A DNA stretch of 64,000 bases from Enterobacter asburiae (GTDB lineage Bacteria; Pseudomonadota; Gammaproteobacteria; Enterobacterales; Enterobacteriaceae): assembly GCF_007035645.1 (NCBI RefSeq), contig NZ_AP019632.1:1116001-1180000 (forward strand), read 5' to 3'. The notes under the pieces were generated by a model. That model made no database searches and was not told the origin of the DNA. It saw only the letters and a list, made by a program, of their open reading frames with translations. Both the position numbers and the translations under genes were made by a program. Shown here in pieces: positions 10,431 to 21,524 of the stretch (positions are counted from its first letter, which is position 1; each line of letters starts with the position of its first letter).

Positions 10431-12008
10431 ATGACGGAAAACATTCATAAACATCGCATTCTCATCCTGGACTTCGGTTCTCAGTACACTCAGCTGGTGG
10501 CGCGTCGCGTACGTGAACTGGGCGTTTACTGTGAGCTGTGGGCGTGGGATGTCACGGAAGCACAGATTCGCGAATTCAATCCAAGCGGCATCATCCTGTC
10601 CGGCGGCCCGGAAAGTACCACCGAAGAGAACAGCCCGCGCGCGCCGCAGTACGTGTTCGAAGCTGGCGTGCCGGTATTCGGCGTTTGCTACGGCATGCAG
10701 ACCATGGCAATGCAGCTGGGCGGCCACGTAGAAGGCTCTAACGAGCGCGAGTTTGGCTACGCACAGGTAGAAGTCGTCACCGACAGCGCGCTGGTGCGCG
10801 GTATCGAAGACTCCCTGACCGCAGACGGCAAACCGCTGCTGGACGTGTGGATGAGCCACGGCGACAAAGTCACCGCCATCCCGTCTGACTTCGTGACCGT
10901 TGCCAGCACCGAAAGCTGCCCGTTTGCCATCATGGCGAACGAAGAAAAACGCTTCTACGGCGTGCAGTTCCACCCGGAAGTGACCCACACCCGTCAGGGT
11001 ATGCGCATGCTGGAGCGCTTCGTGCGTGACATCTGCCAGTGCGAAGCCCTGTGGACCCCAGCTAAAATCATCGACGACGCCGTTGAGCGTATCCGCCAGC
11101 AGGTTGGCGATGACAAAGTGATCCTCGGCCTCTCCGGCGGCGTGGACTCCTCCGTGACCGCGATGCTGCTGCACCGCGCCATCGGCAAAAACCTGACCTG
11201 CGTCTTCGTGGACAACGGTCTGCTGCGTCTGAACGAAGCCCAGCAGGTTATGGACATGTTCGGCGACCACTTCGGTCTGAACATCATTCACGTGGAAGGC
11301 GAGCAGCGCTTCCTGGACGCGCTGAAAGGCGAGAACGATCCGGAAGCGAAACGTAAAATCATCGGCCGCGTGTTCGTGGAAGTGTTCGACGAAGAAGCGC
11401 TGAAGCTGGAAGACGTGAAGTGGCTGGCGCAGGGCACTATCTACCCTGACGTGATCGAGTCTGCGGCCTCCGCAACCGGTAAAGCACACGTCATCAAATC
11501 TCACCACAACGTGGGCGGCCTGCCGAAAGAGATGAAGATGGGCCTGGTTGAACCGCTGCGCGAGCTGTTCAAAGACGAAGTGCGTAAGATTGGTCTGGAA
11601 CTGGGTCTGCCGTACGACATGCTCTACCGTCACCCGTTCCCGGGTCCGGGTCTGGGCGTGCGCGTGCTGGGCGAAGTGAAGAAAGAGTACTGCGACCTGC
11701 TGCGTCGCGCGGACGCGATCTTCATCGAAGAGCTGCACAAAGCTGACCTGTACAACAAGGTAAGCCAGGCGTTCACCGTGTTCCTGCCGGTTCGCTCCGT
11801 CGGTGTGATGGGCGATGGCCGTAAGTACGACTGGGTTGTTTCCCTGCGTGCGGTGGAAACCATCGACTTCATGACCGCGCACTGGGCGCACCTGCCGTAT
11901 GACTTCTTAGGGCGCGTGTCTAACCGCATCATCAACGAAGTGAACGGTATTTCCCGCGTGGTGTATGACATCAGCGGTAAGCCACCGGCTACGATTGAGT
12001 GGGAATAA
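10431..12008 (+). CDS. guaA: GMP synthase (glutamine-hydrolysing)
   Basis: 525 residues, the E. coli length. The N-terminal class I glutamine amidotransferase domain has the nucleophile in GVCYGMQTM (Cys86) and His-Glu in QFHPEVTHT. The ATP pyrophosphatase domain has the PP-loop LSGGVDSSV, and the C-terminal dimerisation domain ends in [10 protein letters not shown]. It converts XMP to GMP using ATP and glutamine. It lies 67 bp after guaB and completes the guaBA operon. The genome order departs from E. coli right after it. Confidence 0.98.
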   Translation: MTENIHKHRILILDFGSQYTQLVARRVRELGVYCELWAWDVTEAQIREFNPSGIILSGGPESTTEENSPRAPQYVFEAGVPVFGVCYGMQTMAMQLGGHVEGSNEREFGYAQVEVVTDSALVRGIEDSLTADGKPLLDVWMSHGDKVTAIPSDFVTVASTESCPFAIMANEEKRFYGVQFHPEVTHTRQGMRMLERFVRDICQCEALWTPAKIIDDAVERIRQQVGDDKVILGLSGGVDSSVTAMLLHRAIGKNLTCVFVDNGLLRLNEAQQVMDMFGDHFGLNIIHVEGEQRFLDALKGENDPEAKRKIIGRVFVEVFDEEALKLEDVKWLAQGTIYPDVIESAASATGKAHVIKSHHNVGGLPKEMKMGLVEPLRELFKDEVRKIGLELGLPYDMLYRHPFPGPGLGVRVLGEVKKEYCDLLRRADAIFIEELHKADLYNKVSQAFTVFLPVRSVGVMGDGRKYDWVVSLRAVETIDFMTAHWAHLPYDFLGRVSNRIINEVNGISRVVYDISGKPPATIEWE

Positions 12009-12030
12009 TTTCCCGCTGAATTAACAACCA

Positions 12031-12059
12031 AACCCTCTGCCTGTGCAGGGGGTTTTTTT
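12031..12059 (+). terminator. Intrinsic terminator after guaA
   Basis: A 10-bp stem (AACCCTCTGC / GCAGGGGGTT with one T-G wobble, loop CTGT) runs into seven T. It separates the guaBA operon from the convergent inositol regulator gene. Confidence 0.9.
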
Positions 12060-12065
12060 ATTGCC

Positions 12066-12896
12066 TTACTTCCCCTCTCCCAACCTATACGCCAGCGCCA
12101 CCACCAGCGACTGCACCAGGCACAGCGTTGCCGACTGAGACCGGAACGCATCAACCTGCGCCTCTTTCACCACAAAGCAGAGATCGCTGAACGTCGCCAG
12201 CGGGCTGATCTGGCTGTCCGTAATCACGATCTGCCGCGCGCCGACGCTGGCGGCGGTTTCGCTGACCATCACCGTCTCTTCCGCGTACGGCGAGAAGCTG
12301 ATCGACACCACGATGTCGCGCGCCTTAATGCGGCTGATCTGCTCGCGCAGCATGCCGCCCATGCCGTCGAGCAGGATAGGGCGGCACTCCAGATGGCTCA
12401 GGGCGTAGGTGAGGTAGGCCGCGACGCTAAAGGAGCGGCGCAGTCCGGCGATGTAGATGGTGTCGGCGTCGGCCAGCAGCTGTACCGCGCGCTCCAGCAT
12501 TTCCGGCTCGGCGCGGGCGGCCAGCTGCTGGAGCGCCTGCGCGTTCGAGCGGGCAAACTCCTGCAGGATATCGAGCGGCGTTTCCGGCACGGCCTCGCTC
12601 TCCATTTCGCGAAACAGCCGGGCGCGGTCGCTGTAGCTGGCGGTCTCCTCCACCAGGTTCATGCGAAACAGTTGTTTCATTTCGTTGAAGCCGGTGAAGT
12701 CAAAGGCGTTGGCAAAGCGGATCAGCGTCGAGGGCGGCACGTCGGCGCGCTCGGCAATGACGGCAACCGTATCAAAGGCCACGCTGTTGGTGTTATCCAG
12801 CACGTAGCGGGAGACCTGCTGCAGCCTCTTGCTCAGGCTATCGTAGCGATCGCGGATTTGCTGCTGCAGTTCGTTCAGGCTGGTTGCTGTCGTCAT
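12066..12896 (-). CDS. iolR: RpiR-family transcriptional regulator, probable iol repressor
   Basis: 276 residues from the ATG at 12896, chosen because ATTTGGGGGATAAG gives a strong ribosome-binding site; the frame runs 34 codons further upstream without a better start. An N-terminal RpiR-type helix-turn-helix (residues about 1-80, VAVIAERADVPPSTLIRFANAF) is followed by a SIS sugar-phosphate-binding domain (IYIAGLRRS, then VVSISFSPYAEET). It is transcribed away from iolA, so it is the likely repressor of the inositol genes, relieved by a phosphorylated pathway intermediate (inference from family and position). The symbol follows enterobacterial usage for the RpiR-type IolR; the Bacillus IolR belongs to a different family. 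Confidence 0.82.
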   Translation of the reverse strand: MTTATSLNELQQQIRDRYDSLSKRLQQVSRYVLDNTNSVAFDTVAVIAERADVPPSTLIRFANAFDFTGFNEMKQLFRMNLVEETASYSDRARLFREMESEAVPETPLDILQEFARSNAQALQQLAARAEPEMLERAVQLLADADTIYIAGLRRSFSVAAYLTYALSHLECRPILLDGMGGMLREQISRIKARDIVVSISFSPYAEETVMVSETAASVGARQIVITDSQISPLATFSDLCFVVKEAQVDAFRSQSATLCLVQSLVVALAYRLGEGK

Positions 12897-13109
12897 CTTA
12901 TCCCCCAAATACAGTCTTATGATTCTAAACGCAAAACCGCGTCTTTTAAATGTCGGCCATCCATCTGGCAGCAAAAATGAAACAGAAACTTCAGTCATTT
13001 CCTCGCCCGAAATCCCTTAATAGCGCACGCTGCGTCAGTGTTGTTAGCTGTTAACATAAAAATCCATCCTTGATCACAATAATCATCATTTATTTTATTT
13101 CAACTTAAA

Positions 13110-13127
13110 ATGGAATATTTGTTTCAT
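13110..13127. promoter_or_regulatory. Candidate iol operator upstream of iolA
   Basis: The 18-bp imperfect palindrome fits ATGRAATAWWTGTTTYAT, which recurs upstream of iolG at 16869-16886. Its core GGAA-N6-TTTC resembles the GGAA-N6-TTCC sites reported for RpiR-type inositol regulators. It lies about 60 bp before iolA in the regulator-iolA gap. A further direct repeat, AGTGTTCAG at 13132-13140 and 13146-13154, follows it. Confidence 0.55.
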
Positions 13128-13188
13128 ATATAGTGTTCAGTACACAGTGTTCAGGTAACAGTCACGTATCAACAGCGAGAGGTTAAGG

Positions 13189-14694
<1,506 letters not shown>

Positions 14695-14705
14695 CAGGAG
14701 GTTTT

Positions 14706-16631
14706 ATGCAAACCGAACGTATGACCATGGCCCAGGCGCTGGTCCGGTTCCTTAATCAACAGTACGTCAGCGTGGACGGTGACGAAACGCCCTTCGTGGA
14801 GGGCGTCGCCACCATATTTGGTCACGGCAACGTGCTCGGTATCGGCCAGGCGCTGGAGCAGGACCCGGGCCATCTGCAGGTGATGCAGGGCTGCAACGAG
14901 CAGGGTATCGCCCATATGGCGACGGGATTCGCCAAACAGCACCGCCGTCAGTGCATTTTTGCCGTCACCTCCTCCGTCGGGCCGGGCGCCGCCAATATGG
15001 TCACGGCGGCGGCCACCGCCACGGCGAACCGCATCCCGCTCCTGCTGCTGCCGGGCGATATCTATGCCAGCCGCCAGCCGGACCCGGTGCTGCAGCAGAT
15101 CGAGCAGTATCACGATCTCAGCATCAGCACCAACGACTGCTTCCGTCCGGTCTCCCGCTACTGGGACCGCATCAACCGCCCCGAGCAGCTGATGAGCGCG
15201 ATGCTAAGCGCGATGCGAACGCTTACTGACCCCGCCAATACCGGCGCGGTGACCATCTGCCTGCCGCAGGACGTGCAGGGAGAGGCCTGGGACTACCCGC
15301 TGAGCTTCTTCGCGCGTCGCGTGCATCACATCGAACGCCGTCCGCCCGATCCGCAGCGTCTGGCGCAGGCGCGGGCGCTGATCGCCCGCAAGCGTCGTCC
15401 GCTGGTGGTGTGCGGCGGCGGCGTGCGCTATTCCGGCGCGCATGAGGCGTTTCGCGAATTTGTCGAAACGCTGCGGCTGCCGTTTGCCGAAACCCAGGCC
15501 GGAAAGGGAGCGCTGGTAAGTGACCACCCACTTAACCTGGGCGGCATAGGGGTGACGGGCGGAATGGCCGCCAACCAGCTCGCGCCGCAGGCCGATTTAG
15601 TGATTGGCGTCGGCACGCGCCTTACCGATTTTACCACCGGCTCCAAGGCGCTCTTTTCCCACCCGGACGTTGAGTTTCTGCTGCTGAACGTGGCCGAGTT
15701 TGACGCCCTGAAGCTGGACGCGACCGCGCTGATTGCCGATGCCCAAACCGGGCTCCAGGCCTTGACCCACGCGCTCGGGGATTACCGCAGCGGCTGGGGA
15801 GAGGCGATCGCTCAGGCGAAGTCCGCCTGGCGCGACGAGTGCCGCCGCCTGTGGGATCGCCAGTGGTGTCCTGACGACGCGCCCGAAGTGGCGGGGCACC
15901 TGGATGCGCAGCTGGCGGAATACGGCGAGGCGCTTAACACCCGCCTGACCCAGACGCGGGTGCTGGGGCTGATCAACCAGCATGTTGAAGATAACGCCAT
16001 CGTGGTGGGCGCGGCCGGTTCGCTGCCGGGGGATTTACAGCGCCTCTGGCAGGTCAAAACGCCGGACAGCTATCACCTGGAGTACGGCTACTCCTGCATG
16101 GGCTACGAGATTGCGGCGGCCATCGGCGCGAAGCTCGCCAGACCCGAGCAGCCGGTGTACGCCATGGTGGGGGATGGCTCCTACATGATGCTGCACTCCG
16201 AGCTGCAAACCGCCGTTCAGGAGGGCATTAAGGTCACCGTTCTGCTGTTTGATAACGCCAGCTTCGGCTGCATTAATAACCTGCAGATGGGGCACGGCAT
16301 GGGCAGCTTTGGCACCGAAAACCGCCACCGCAACCCGGAAACCGGGCGGCTTGACGGGCCGCTGGTGAAGGTCGACTTTGCGCAAAACGCGGAAAGCTAC
16401 GGCTGCCGCGCGTGGCGGGTGAACGATGAGCAAAGCCTGCTGGCGGCGCTGGAGGCGTCGCGGGCGCATCCCGGCCCGACGCTGCTGGACATCAAGGTGC
16501 TGCCGAAGACCATGACCCACGATTACGCCTCCTGGTGGCGAACCGGTGACGCGCAGGTGGCTGAATCTTCTGCCGTGCGTGAGGCCGCTGAGCAAACGCA
16601 GGCGCAGGTGAAAAAAGCCCGTCAGTATTAA
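14706..16631 (+). CDS. iolD: 3D-(3,5/4)-trihydroxycyclohexane-1,2-dione acylhydrolase
   Basis: 641 residues of the thiamine-diphosphate enzyme superfamily. It opens the ring of trihydroxycyclohexane-dione to 5-deoxy-glucuronate, the committed step of inositol degradation. An N-terminal PYR domain contains the catalytic glutamate region ([14 protein letters not shown]). The central domain resembles acetolactate synthase. The C-terminal PP domain has the ThDP/Mg motif starting [13 protein letters not shown] and ending [20 protein letters not shown] precedes the ATG, 11 bp after iolA. A 301-bp gap with a repeat and regulatory sites follows, so iolG probably has its own promoter. Confidence 0.96.
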   Translation: MQTERMTMAQALVRFLNQQYVSVDGDETPFVEGVATIFGHGNVLGIGQALEQDPGHLQVMQGCNEQGIAHMATGFAKQHRRQCIFAVTSSVGPGAANMVTAAATATANRIPLLLLPGDIYASRQPDPVLQQIEQYHDLSISTNDCFRPVSRYWDRINRPEQLMSAMLSAMRTLTDPANTGAVTICLPQDVQGEAWDYPLSFFARRVHHIERRPPDPQRLAQARALIARKRRPLVVCGGGVRYSGAHEAFREFVETLRLPFAETQAGKGALVSDHPLNLGGIGVTGGMAANQLAPQADLVIGVGTRLTDFTTGSKALFSHPDVEFLLLNVAEFDALKLDATALIADAQTGLQALTHALGDYRSGWGEAIAQAKSAWRDECRRLWDRQWCPDDAPEVAGHLDAQLAEYGEALNTRLTQTRVLGLINQHVEDNAIVVGAAGSLPGDLQRLWQVKTPDSYHLEYGYSCMGYEIAAAIGAKLARPEQPVYAMVGDGSYMMLHSELQTAVQEGIKVTVLLFDNASFGCINNLQMGHGMGSFGTENRHRNPETGRLDGPLVKVDFAQNAESYGCRAWRVNDEQSLLAALEASRAHPGPTLLDIKVLPKTMTHDYASWWRTGDAQVAESSAVREAAEQTQAQVKKARQY

Positions 16632-16666
16632 GTTTTCCTGCCGTAACGAAATTTTCATTTCATTTT

Positions 16667-16762
16667 CCCCTCACCCTAACCCTCTCCCCAAAGGGGAGAG
16701 GGGATAGTTTGGTGCGCGCTTTTCTCCCTCGCCCCATTGGGGAGAGGGCCGGGGTGAGGGGA
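16667..16762. repeat. CT/GA-rich inverted intergenic repeat
   Basis: Two opposed copies of a CCCTCACCCTAACCCTCTCCCC-type unit (about 16668-16703 and 16724-16762) form a long imperfect palindrome, each copy with its own small hairpin (CTCTCCCC / GGGGAGAG). A shorter relative occurs at 52442-52478 and a minimal one at 60165-60194. This is an enterobacterial intergenic repeat of the REP-like class. It sits between iolD and the iolG promoter and may end the iolAD transcript or stabilise its 3' end. Confidence 0.75.
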
Positions 16763-16784
16763 GTTGCCGCACGCTCACTCATGT

Positions 16785-16800
16785 TGTGAGATTGATAACA
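16785..16800. promoter_or_regulatory. CRP-like site upstream of iolG
   Basis: TGTGA-GATTGA-TAACA matches the CRP consensus at eight to nine of ten positions. It is about 70 bp upstream of the candidate iol operator and 130 bp upstream of iolG, a plausible place for catabolite activation of the transporter and catabolic genes. Confidence 0.5.
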
Positions 16801-16868
16801 AAATTTATCTCATTCATCTCAAAAGTGTTAACCCGCACTCAAAAACATAATTTTCACTATTTATAAAA

Positions 16869-16886
16869 ATGAAATAAATGTTTTAT
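16869..16886. promoter_or_regulatory. Candidate iol operator upstream of iolG
   Basis: ATGAAATAAATGTTTTAT shares 14 of 18 bases with the element upstream of iolA and fits the same palindromic pattern ATGRAATAWWTGTTTYAT. It lies 46 bp before the iolG start. Confidence 0.55.
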
Positions 16887-16932
16887 TTATAGAGTCGTTA
16901 GTTCACAGCATTCACCAACACCGGGAGCCGTT

Positions 16933-17919
16933 ATGTTTAACATTGCTTTACTGGGCGCTGGCCGAATCGGCCAGGTACATGCAGCTAACATCGCCAGCCA
17001 CGGCGCGACCACGCTCTGGTCCGTGGTTGACCCGAATCAGGAATTTGCCACCCGTCTCGCCGCGCAGTATCAGGCCCGCCAGCAGAGCCTGAACGAGGCG
17101 ATGACCGACCCTAACGTTCACGCCGTGCTGATCGCCTCCGCCACCGATACCCACGCGGATCTGATTGAAATGGCCGCCCGCCACGGCAAGGCCATCTTCT
17201 GCGAAAAGCCGGTACACCTTGACCTCGCCCGCGTGCGCGACTGCCTGAAGGTGGTCAAAGAGTACGACGTGCCGCTGTTCATTGGCTTTAACCGCCGCTT
17301 TGACCCACAGTTTCGCCGCGTGAAAACCGACGCGCAGGCCGGGCGCATAGGCAAACCGGAATCGCTGCTCATCATCTCCCGCGATCCGTCTCCGCCGCCT
17401 GCGGAGTACGTGCGCGTCTCCGGCGGCATGTTCCGCGATATGACCATTCACGACTTTGACATGGCGCGCTTCATCATGGGCGAAGAGCCGGTGTCGGTGT
17501 ATGCCCAGGGCAGCAACCTGGTGGATCCGGCGATTGGCGAGGCGGGGGATATCGATACCGCGTTTATCGTTCTGAAATATGCCTCCGGCGCGATGGCGAC
17601 CATCGTCAACAGCCGCCGTTCATCTTACGGCTACGACCAGCGCCTGGAGCTGCACGGCTCCGAAGGGCTGCTGTGCGCGGGCAACATTCTGGAAAACCAG
17701 GTGCAGCACTACGGCAAACAGGGCTGCACCAGCGCGCTGCCGGAACACTTCTTCCTGCAGCGCTACAAATCCGCTTACGCCGCGGAATGGGAACACTTTG
17801 TTGCGGTCCTGCGCGGCGAAGCGGTGCCTGACTGCAGCGGCGATGATGGTGAACGTGCGCTGTACCTTGCGGATAAAGCGCTGGAATCACTGCGCAGCCA
17901 GCGCGAGATCGTCCTCTAA
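16933..17919 (+). CDS. iolG: Inositol 2-dehydrogenase (Gfo/Idh/MocA family)
   Basis: 328 residues. The N-terminal Rossmann fold has GAGRIGQVHAANI. The catalytic lysine is in the family EKP motif (FCEKPVHLD) and the catalytic Asp/His pair in DMTIHDFDMARF. It oxidises myo-inositol to scyllo-inosose with NAD+, the first catabolic step. CCGGGAG precedes the ATG. It is the first gene of the second iol segment and lies 31 bp before the transporter binding-protein gene. Confidence 0.93.
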   Translation: MFNIALLGAGRIGQVHAANIASHGATTLWSVVDPNQEFATRLAAQYQARQQSLNEAMTDPNVHAVLIASATDTHADLIEMAARHGKAIFCEKPVHLDLARVRDCLKVVKEYDVPLFIGFNRRFDPQFRRVKTDAQAGRIGKPESLLIISRDPSPPPAEYVRVSGGMFRDMTIHDFDMARFIMGEEPVSVYAQGSNLVDPAIGEAGDIDTAFIVLKYASGAMATIVNSRRSSYGYDQRLELHGSEGLLCAGNILENQVQHYGKQGCTSALPEHFFLQRYKSAYAAEWEHFVAVLRGEAVPDCSGDDGERALYLADKALESLRSQREIVL

Positions 17920-17950
17920 ACACAACAACCCTACACAGAGAGACATAATA

Positions 17951-18880
17951 ATGAAAAAACTGATCGTAGCCGCCCTCATCGCCATGACGTCCGGGGCCGC
18001 CCTCGCCGAAAACGAGCAAATTGTTTTCAGTACGCCAAACCTGGCCATGCCGTTTGAAGTTCACATGCAGCGCACGGCGGTGAAAGCCGCAAAAGAGATG
18101 GGCGTGAAGCTTCAGGTGCTGGACGGGCAGGGCAGCTCGCCGAAGCAGGTAGCTGACCTGGAAAACGCCATCACCCGCGGGGCGCAGGGATTTATCGTCT
18201 CCCCGAACGACGTGAACGCGGTCTCCAGCGCGGTGGATGAGATTCAGGATGCGAAGCTGCCGATCGTCACCCTTGACCGCTCCGTCGACAGCCAGAAGAA
18301 AGTGCCGCACTTCGGCGCCAACAACTACAAGGGCGGCCAGGCGGTTGGCGACTTCGTTAAAACCAAATTCCCCGACGGCGCGGACATCATTCTCCTCACC
18401 GGCCAGCCGGGCTCCTCTTCCAACATTGAACGCACCAAAGGGATCCGCGACAGCCTGAAGGCGGGCGGGGATAAGTACAAGATCGTCGCCGATCAGACCG
18501 GCAACTGGATGCGTTCTGAAGGAATGCGCATCGTTGAAAGCGTTCTGCCTTCGCTGCCGAAACGTCCGCAGGTGATCCTCTCCGCCAACGACGATATGGC
18601 GCTGGGCGCGATTGAAGCGCTGCAGAGCCAGGGCGTGAAGCCGGGCGAAATCCTCGTGACCGGGTTTGATGCGGTGCCGGAAGCGCTGGCCCGCGTGCGC
18701 GACGGCTGGCTGGCGGTAACGGCGGATCAGCGCCCGGGCTTTGCGGTACAGACGGCGATGAGCCAGCTGGTGGCCAACGTGCGCGAGAAGAAAGCCATCA
18801 CCGGCGCCGACTACCCGCCGACGCTGATCACCAAAGAGAACCTGCAGCAGGCTGAGCGTATCGGTGAGGCCGGTAACTAA
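17951..18880 (+). CDS. Periplasmic sugar-binding protein of ABC importer (inositol)
   Basis: 309 residues from the ATG at 17951. A 19-residue signal peptide (MKKLIVAALIAMTSGAALA) precedes the mature protein. The fold is that of ribose/galactose-type binding proteins (Peripla_BP_4): NAITRGAQGFIVSPND, then ILLTGQPGSSSNIERTKGI and ILVTGFDAVPEAL. It would capture inositol in the periplasm and deliver it to the permease encoded downstream. Substrate is inferred from the surrounding iol genes. AGAGAGACATAATA precedes the start. Confidence 0.9.
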   Translation: MKKLIVAALIAMTSGAALAENEQIVFSTPNLAMPFEVHMQRTAVKAAKEMGVKLQVLDGQGSSPKQVADLENAITRGAQGFIVSPNDVNAVSSAVDEIQDAKLPIVTLDRSVDSQKKVPHFGANNYKGGQAVGDFVKTKFPDGADIILLTGQPGSSSNIERTKGIRDSLKAGGDKYKIVADQTGNWMRSEGMRIVESVLPSLPKRPQVILSANDDMALGAIEALQSQGVKPGEILVTGFDAVPEALARVRDGWLAVTADQRPGFAVQTAMSQLVANVREKKAITGADYPPTLITKENLQQAERIGEAGN

Positions 18881-18928
18881 TATGTCCCGAGCCGCCTCTG
18901 GCGGCTCATCATGAGGAGGAGCAGACTG

Positions 18929-20476
18929 ATGTCGCAACCCTTACTGAAAGTGACCGACCTGGCAAAAAGCTTTTCCGGCGTCTGGGCGCTGAGCAGCGCT
19001 CAGCTGACCGTTGGCAGCGGCGAAATTCACGCCCTGCTGGGGGAAAACGGGGCGGGAAAATCCACGCTGCTGAAGGCGCTCGCGGGCGCGCAGCCGCAAA
19101 CGCGCGGGGATATCTGGTTCAACGGCGAAACGCTGCCGGTGGACGACTCCCCGGTGGCGCGCCAGAACAAGGGCATTATCACCATCTATCAGGAATTCAA
19201 CCTGCTGCCCAACATGACCGTCGCGGAAAACATGTTTCTCGGTCGCGAGCCGCGCAGGCGTAACCTGATCGTCGACGAAAGGGCGGTCAACCAGGAGGCG
19301 CAGGTCATTCTCGATTACCTCCAGCTGAACGTTGCGCCGACCACGCCTGTCGCCCGCCTGAGCGTCGCCCAGCAGCAGATGGTGGAGATCGCCCGGGCGC
19401 TGACCCTCAACGCCCGATTAATCATTATGGACGAACCTTCCGCCGCGCTGAGCGACAGCGAGGTGGAAAGCCTGCACCGCGTGGTGCGGGAGCTTAAAAA
19501 CCGCGGCGTGAGCATTATTTACGTTACCCACCGTCTGCACGAAGTTTTCCAGCTCTGCGATCGCTTCACCGTTTTCCAGGACGGCCGCTTTACCGGCACC
19601 GGCGCGGTGGCGGAGACCAACGTCGAACAGCTGATCCGTCTGATGGTCGGGCGCGACGTGGCCTTTAACCGCCGTCCGGCCAGCGAAACGCATCATGAAG
19701 ACAAACCCGTCCGCCTGGCGGTGAAGGGGCTGAGCCGCGAAAAGCCGCCGCTGGATCCGCACGGCATCGCCCTGCACGACATCAGCTTCCACGTCCACGC
19801 CGGGGAAGTTCTGGGCATTGCCGGGCTGGTGGGCGCGGGACGTACCGAAGTGGCCCGCTGCCTGTTTGGCGCAGATGCGTTTACCTCCGGGAGCTTTGAG
19901 CTGGACGGCGTGCCGTACCAGCCGCGCGACCCGCTGTATGCCCTCGATCAGGGCGTGGCGCTGGTGCCGGAAGACCGCAAAAAAGAGGGGGCGGTGCTGG
20001 GGCTGTCGATCCGCGACAACCTGTCGCTCTCCTGTCTCTCCTCGCTGCTGCAGTGGCGCTGGTTCGTGAACACCCGCAAAGAGGACGATCTGATTGAGTC
20101 CTACCGCAAGGCGCTGCAGATCAAAATGGTCAACAGCGCGCAGGAGGTGCGCAAGCTCTCCGGCGGCAACCAGCAAAAGGTGATCCTCGCGCGCTGCATG
20201 GCGCTCAACCCGCGGGTGCTGATCGTCGATGAGCCGACGCGCGGCATCGACGTGGGGACCAAATCGGAAGTGCACCAGGTGCTGTTTGACATGGCGAAAA
20301 AGGGCGTGGCGGTGATCGTGATCTCCTCCGATCTGCCTGAAGTGATGGCGGTGTCCGACCGGATCATCACCCTCAGCGAAGGCCGGGTGACCGGCGAGAT
20401 CCACGGCGACGATGCCAACGAAGAACGGCTGATGACGATGATGGCCATCAACCACAACGCCCTGAACGCGGCATAA
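18929..20476 (+). CDS. ABC importer ATPase, two nucleotide-binding domains
   Basis: 515 residues with two fused ABC domains, as in RbsA, MglA and AraG. The ATG at 18929 follows GAGGAGCAGACTG; an in-frame ATG at 18911 lies upstream. Domain 1 has Walker A GENGAGKST (residues 38-46), a divergent signature LSVAQQQMVEIARAL and Walker B LIIMDEPSAAL. Domain 2 has a degenerate P-loop (GLVGAGRTE), a good signature LSGGNQQKV and Walker B LIVDEPTRGID. This asymmetry is normal in the family. It powers inositol uptake with the adjacent permease and binding protein. Confidence 0.94.
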   Translation: MSQPLLKVTDLAKSFSGVWALSSAQLTVGSGEIHALLGENGAGKSTLLKALAGAQPQTRGDIWFNGETLPVDDSPVARQNKGIITIYQEFNLLPNMTVAENMFLGREPRRRNLIVDERAVNQEAQVILDYLQLNVAPTTPVARLSVAQQQMVEIARALTLNARLIIMDEPSAALSDSEVESLHRVVRELKNRGVSIIYVTHRLHEVFQLCDRFTVFQDGRFTGTGAVAETNVEQLIRLMVGRDVAFNRRPASETHHEDKPVRLAVKGLSREKPPLDPHGIALHDISFHVHAGEVLGIAGLVGAGRTEVARCLFGADAFTSGSFELDGVPYQPRDPLYALDQGVALVPEDRKKEGAVLGLSIRDNLSLSCLSSLLQWRWFVNTRKEDDLIESYRKALQIKMVNSAQEVRKLSGGNQQKVILARCMALNPRVLIVDEPTRGIDVGTKSEVHQVLFDMAKKGVAVIVISSDLPEVMAVSDRIITLSEGRVTGEIHGDDANEERLMTMMAINHNALNAA

Positions 20477-20487
20477 CGGAGTTTCTC

Positions 20488-21516
20488 ATGACGCAGATGA
20501 TTTCTAAAACGCAGGCCCCGGTCAAACGCGCCGGACGCATCGATCCCATCGCCTTCTTCGAGCGCTTCGGGGTGCTGATTTTCATGATCCTGCTGCTGAT
20601 CTTCTTCCAGTCGCAGAACAGCAACTTTTTCTCTGAACGCAATATTTTCAACATCCTGACCGAAGTGTCTATCTACGGGATCATGGCCGTGGGGATGACC
20701 TTCGTCATTCTGACCGCCGGGATCGACCTCTCCGTGGGCTCCATTCTGGCGGTGTGCGCCATGACCGCGGCGTACGTCATTAAGGGCGACAACTTCACCA
20801 CCGTCGACCCGAACGCCTGGGGCGGCATGAGCTGGCTGATTGGGCTGGGGATTTGTCTGGCGATGGGCACGGCGATTGGCTTCCTGCACGGCCTGGGCGT
20901 CACCCGCCTGCGCCTGCCGCCGTTCATCGTCACCCTCGGCGGGATGACCATCTGGCGCGGCCTGACGCTGGTGATTAACGACGGTGCGCCGATTGCCGGT
21001 TTCGACCCTGGCTACCGCTGGTGGGGACGCGGGGAGCTGCTCGGCATCTCCATTCCTATCTGGATCTTCGCCATCGTCGCCGTCGGCGGCTATCTGGCGC
21101 TGCATAAAACCCGCTGGGGCCGCTTTGTCTACGCCATCGGCGGCAACCCGGAGGCGGCGCGACTGGCGGGGGTGAACGTCAAGCGAGTGCTGGTCAGCGT
21201 CTACGTGCTGATCGGCTGTCTCGCGGGGCTGGCGGGCTTCATCCTGAGCGCGCGTCTGGGGAGCGCCGAGGCGGTGGCCGGGATCTCCTTTGAGCTGCGC
21301 GTCATCGCCTCGGTGGTGATCGGCGGCACCTCGCTGATGGGCGGCTACGGGCGCATCGGCGGCACCATTATCGGCTCCATCATCATGGGCATTCTGATTA
21401 ACGGCCTGGTGCTGATGAACGTCTCGGCCTACTACCAGCAGATTATCACCGGATTAATTATCGTTCTGGCGGTGGCATTCGATACCTATGCCAAAAGCCG
21501 TCGCGGCGCACTGTGA
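20488..21516 (+). CDS. ABC importer permease (inositol)
   Basis: 342 residues with eight to ten hydrophobic segments, of the RbsC/XylH permease family (BPD_transp_2). Family motifs include TAGIDLSVGSI, GFLHGLGVTRLRLPPFIVTLGGM and IGGNPEAARLAGVNV. Two copies would form the membrane channel for the ATPase encoded 11 bp upstream. The stop is followed within 8 bp by the next iol gene. Confidence 0.94.
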   Translation: MTQMISKTQAPVKRAGRIDPIAFFERFGVLIFMILLLIFFQSQNSNFFSERNIFNILTEVSIYGIMAVGMTFVILTAGIDLSVGSILAVCAMTAAYVIKGDNFTTVDPNAWGGMSWLIGLGICLAMGTAIGFLHGLGVTRLRLPPFIVTLGGMTIWRGLTLVINDGAPIAGFDPGYRWWGRGELLGISIPIWIFAIVAVGGYLALHKTRWGRFVYAIGGNPEAARLAGVNVKRVLVSVYVLIGCLAGLAGFILSARLGSAEAVAGISFELRVIASVVIGGTSLMGGYGRIGGTIIGSIIMGILINGLVLMNVSAYYQQIITGLIIVLAVAFDTYAKSRRGAL

Positions 21517-21524
21517 GGATCACG

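Noticed and set aside
10428..11891. A 487-codon open frame on the minus strand opposite guaA
   Set aside because: It is histidine- and alanine-rich shadow translation of a strongly conserved gene, with no recognisable domain or ribosome-binding site.
17606..18937. A long minus-strand frame opposite iolG and the binding-protein gene
   Set aside because: It crosses two well-supported genes and an intergenic gap. The protein is His/Arg/Gly-rich with no family resemblance.
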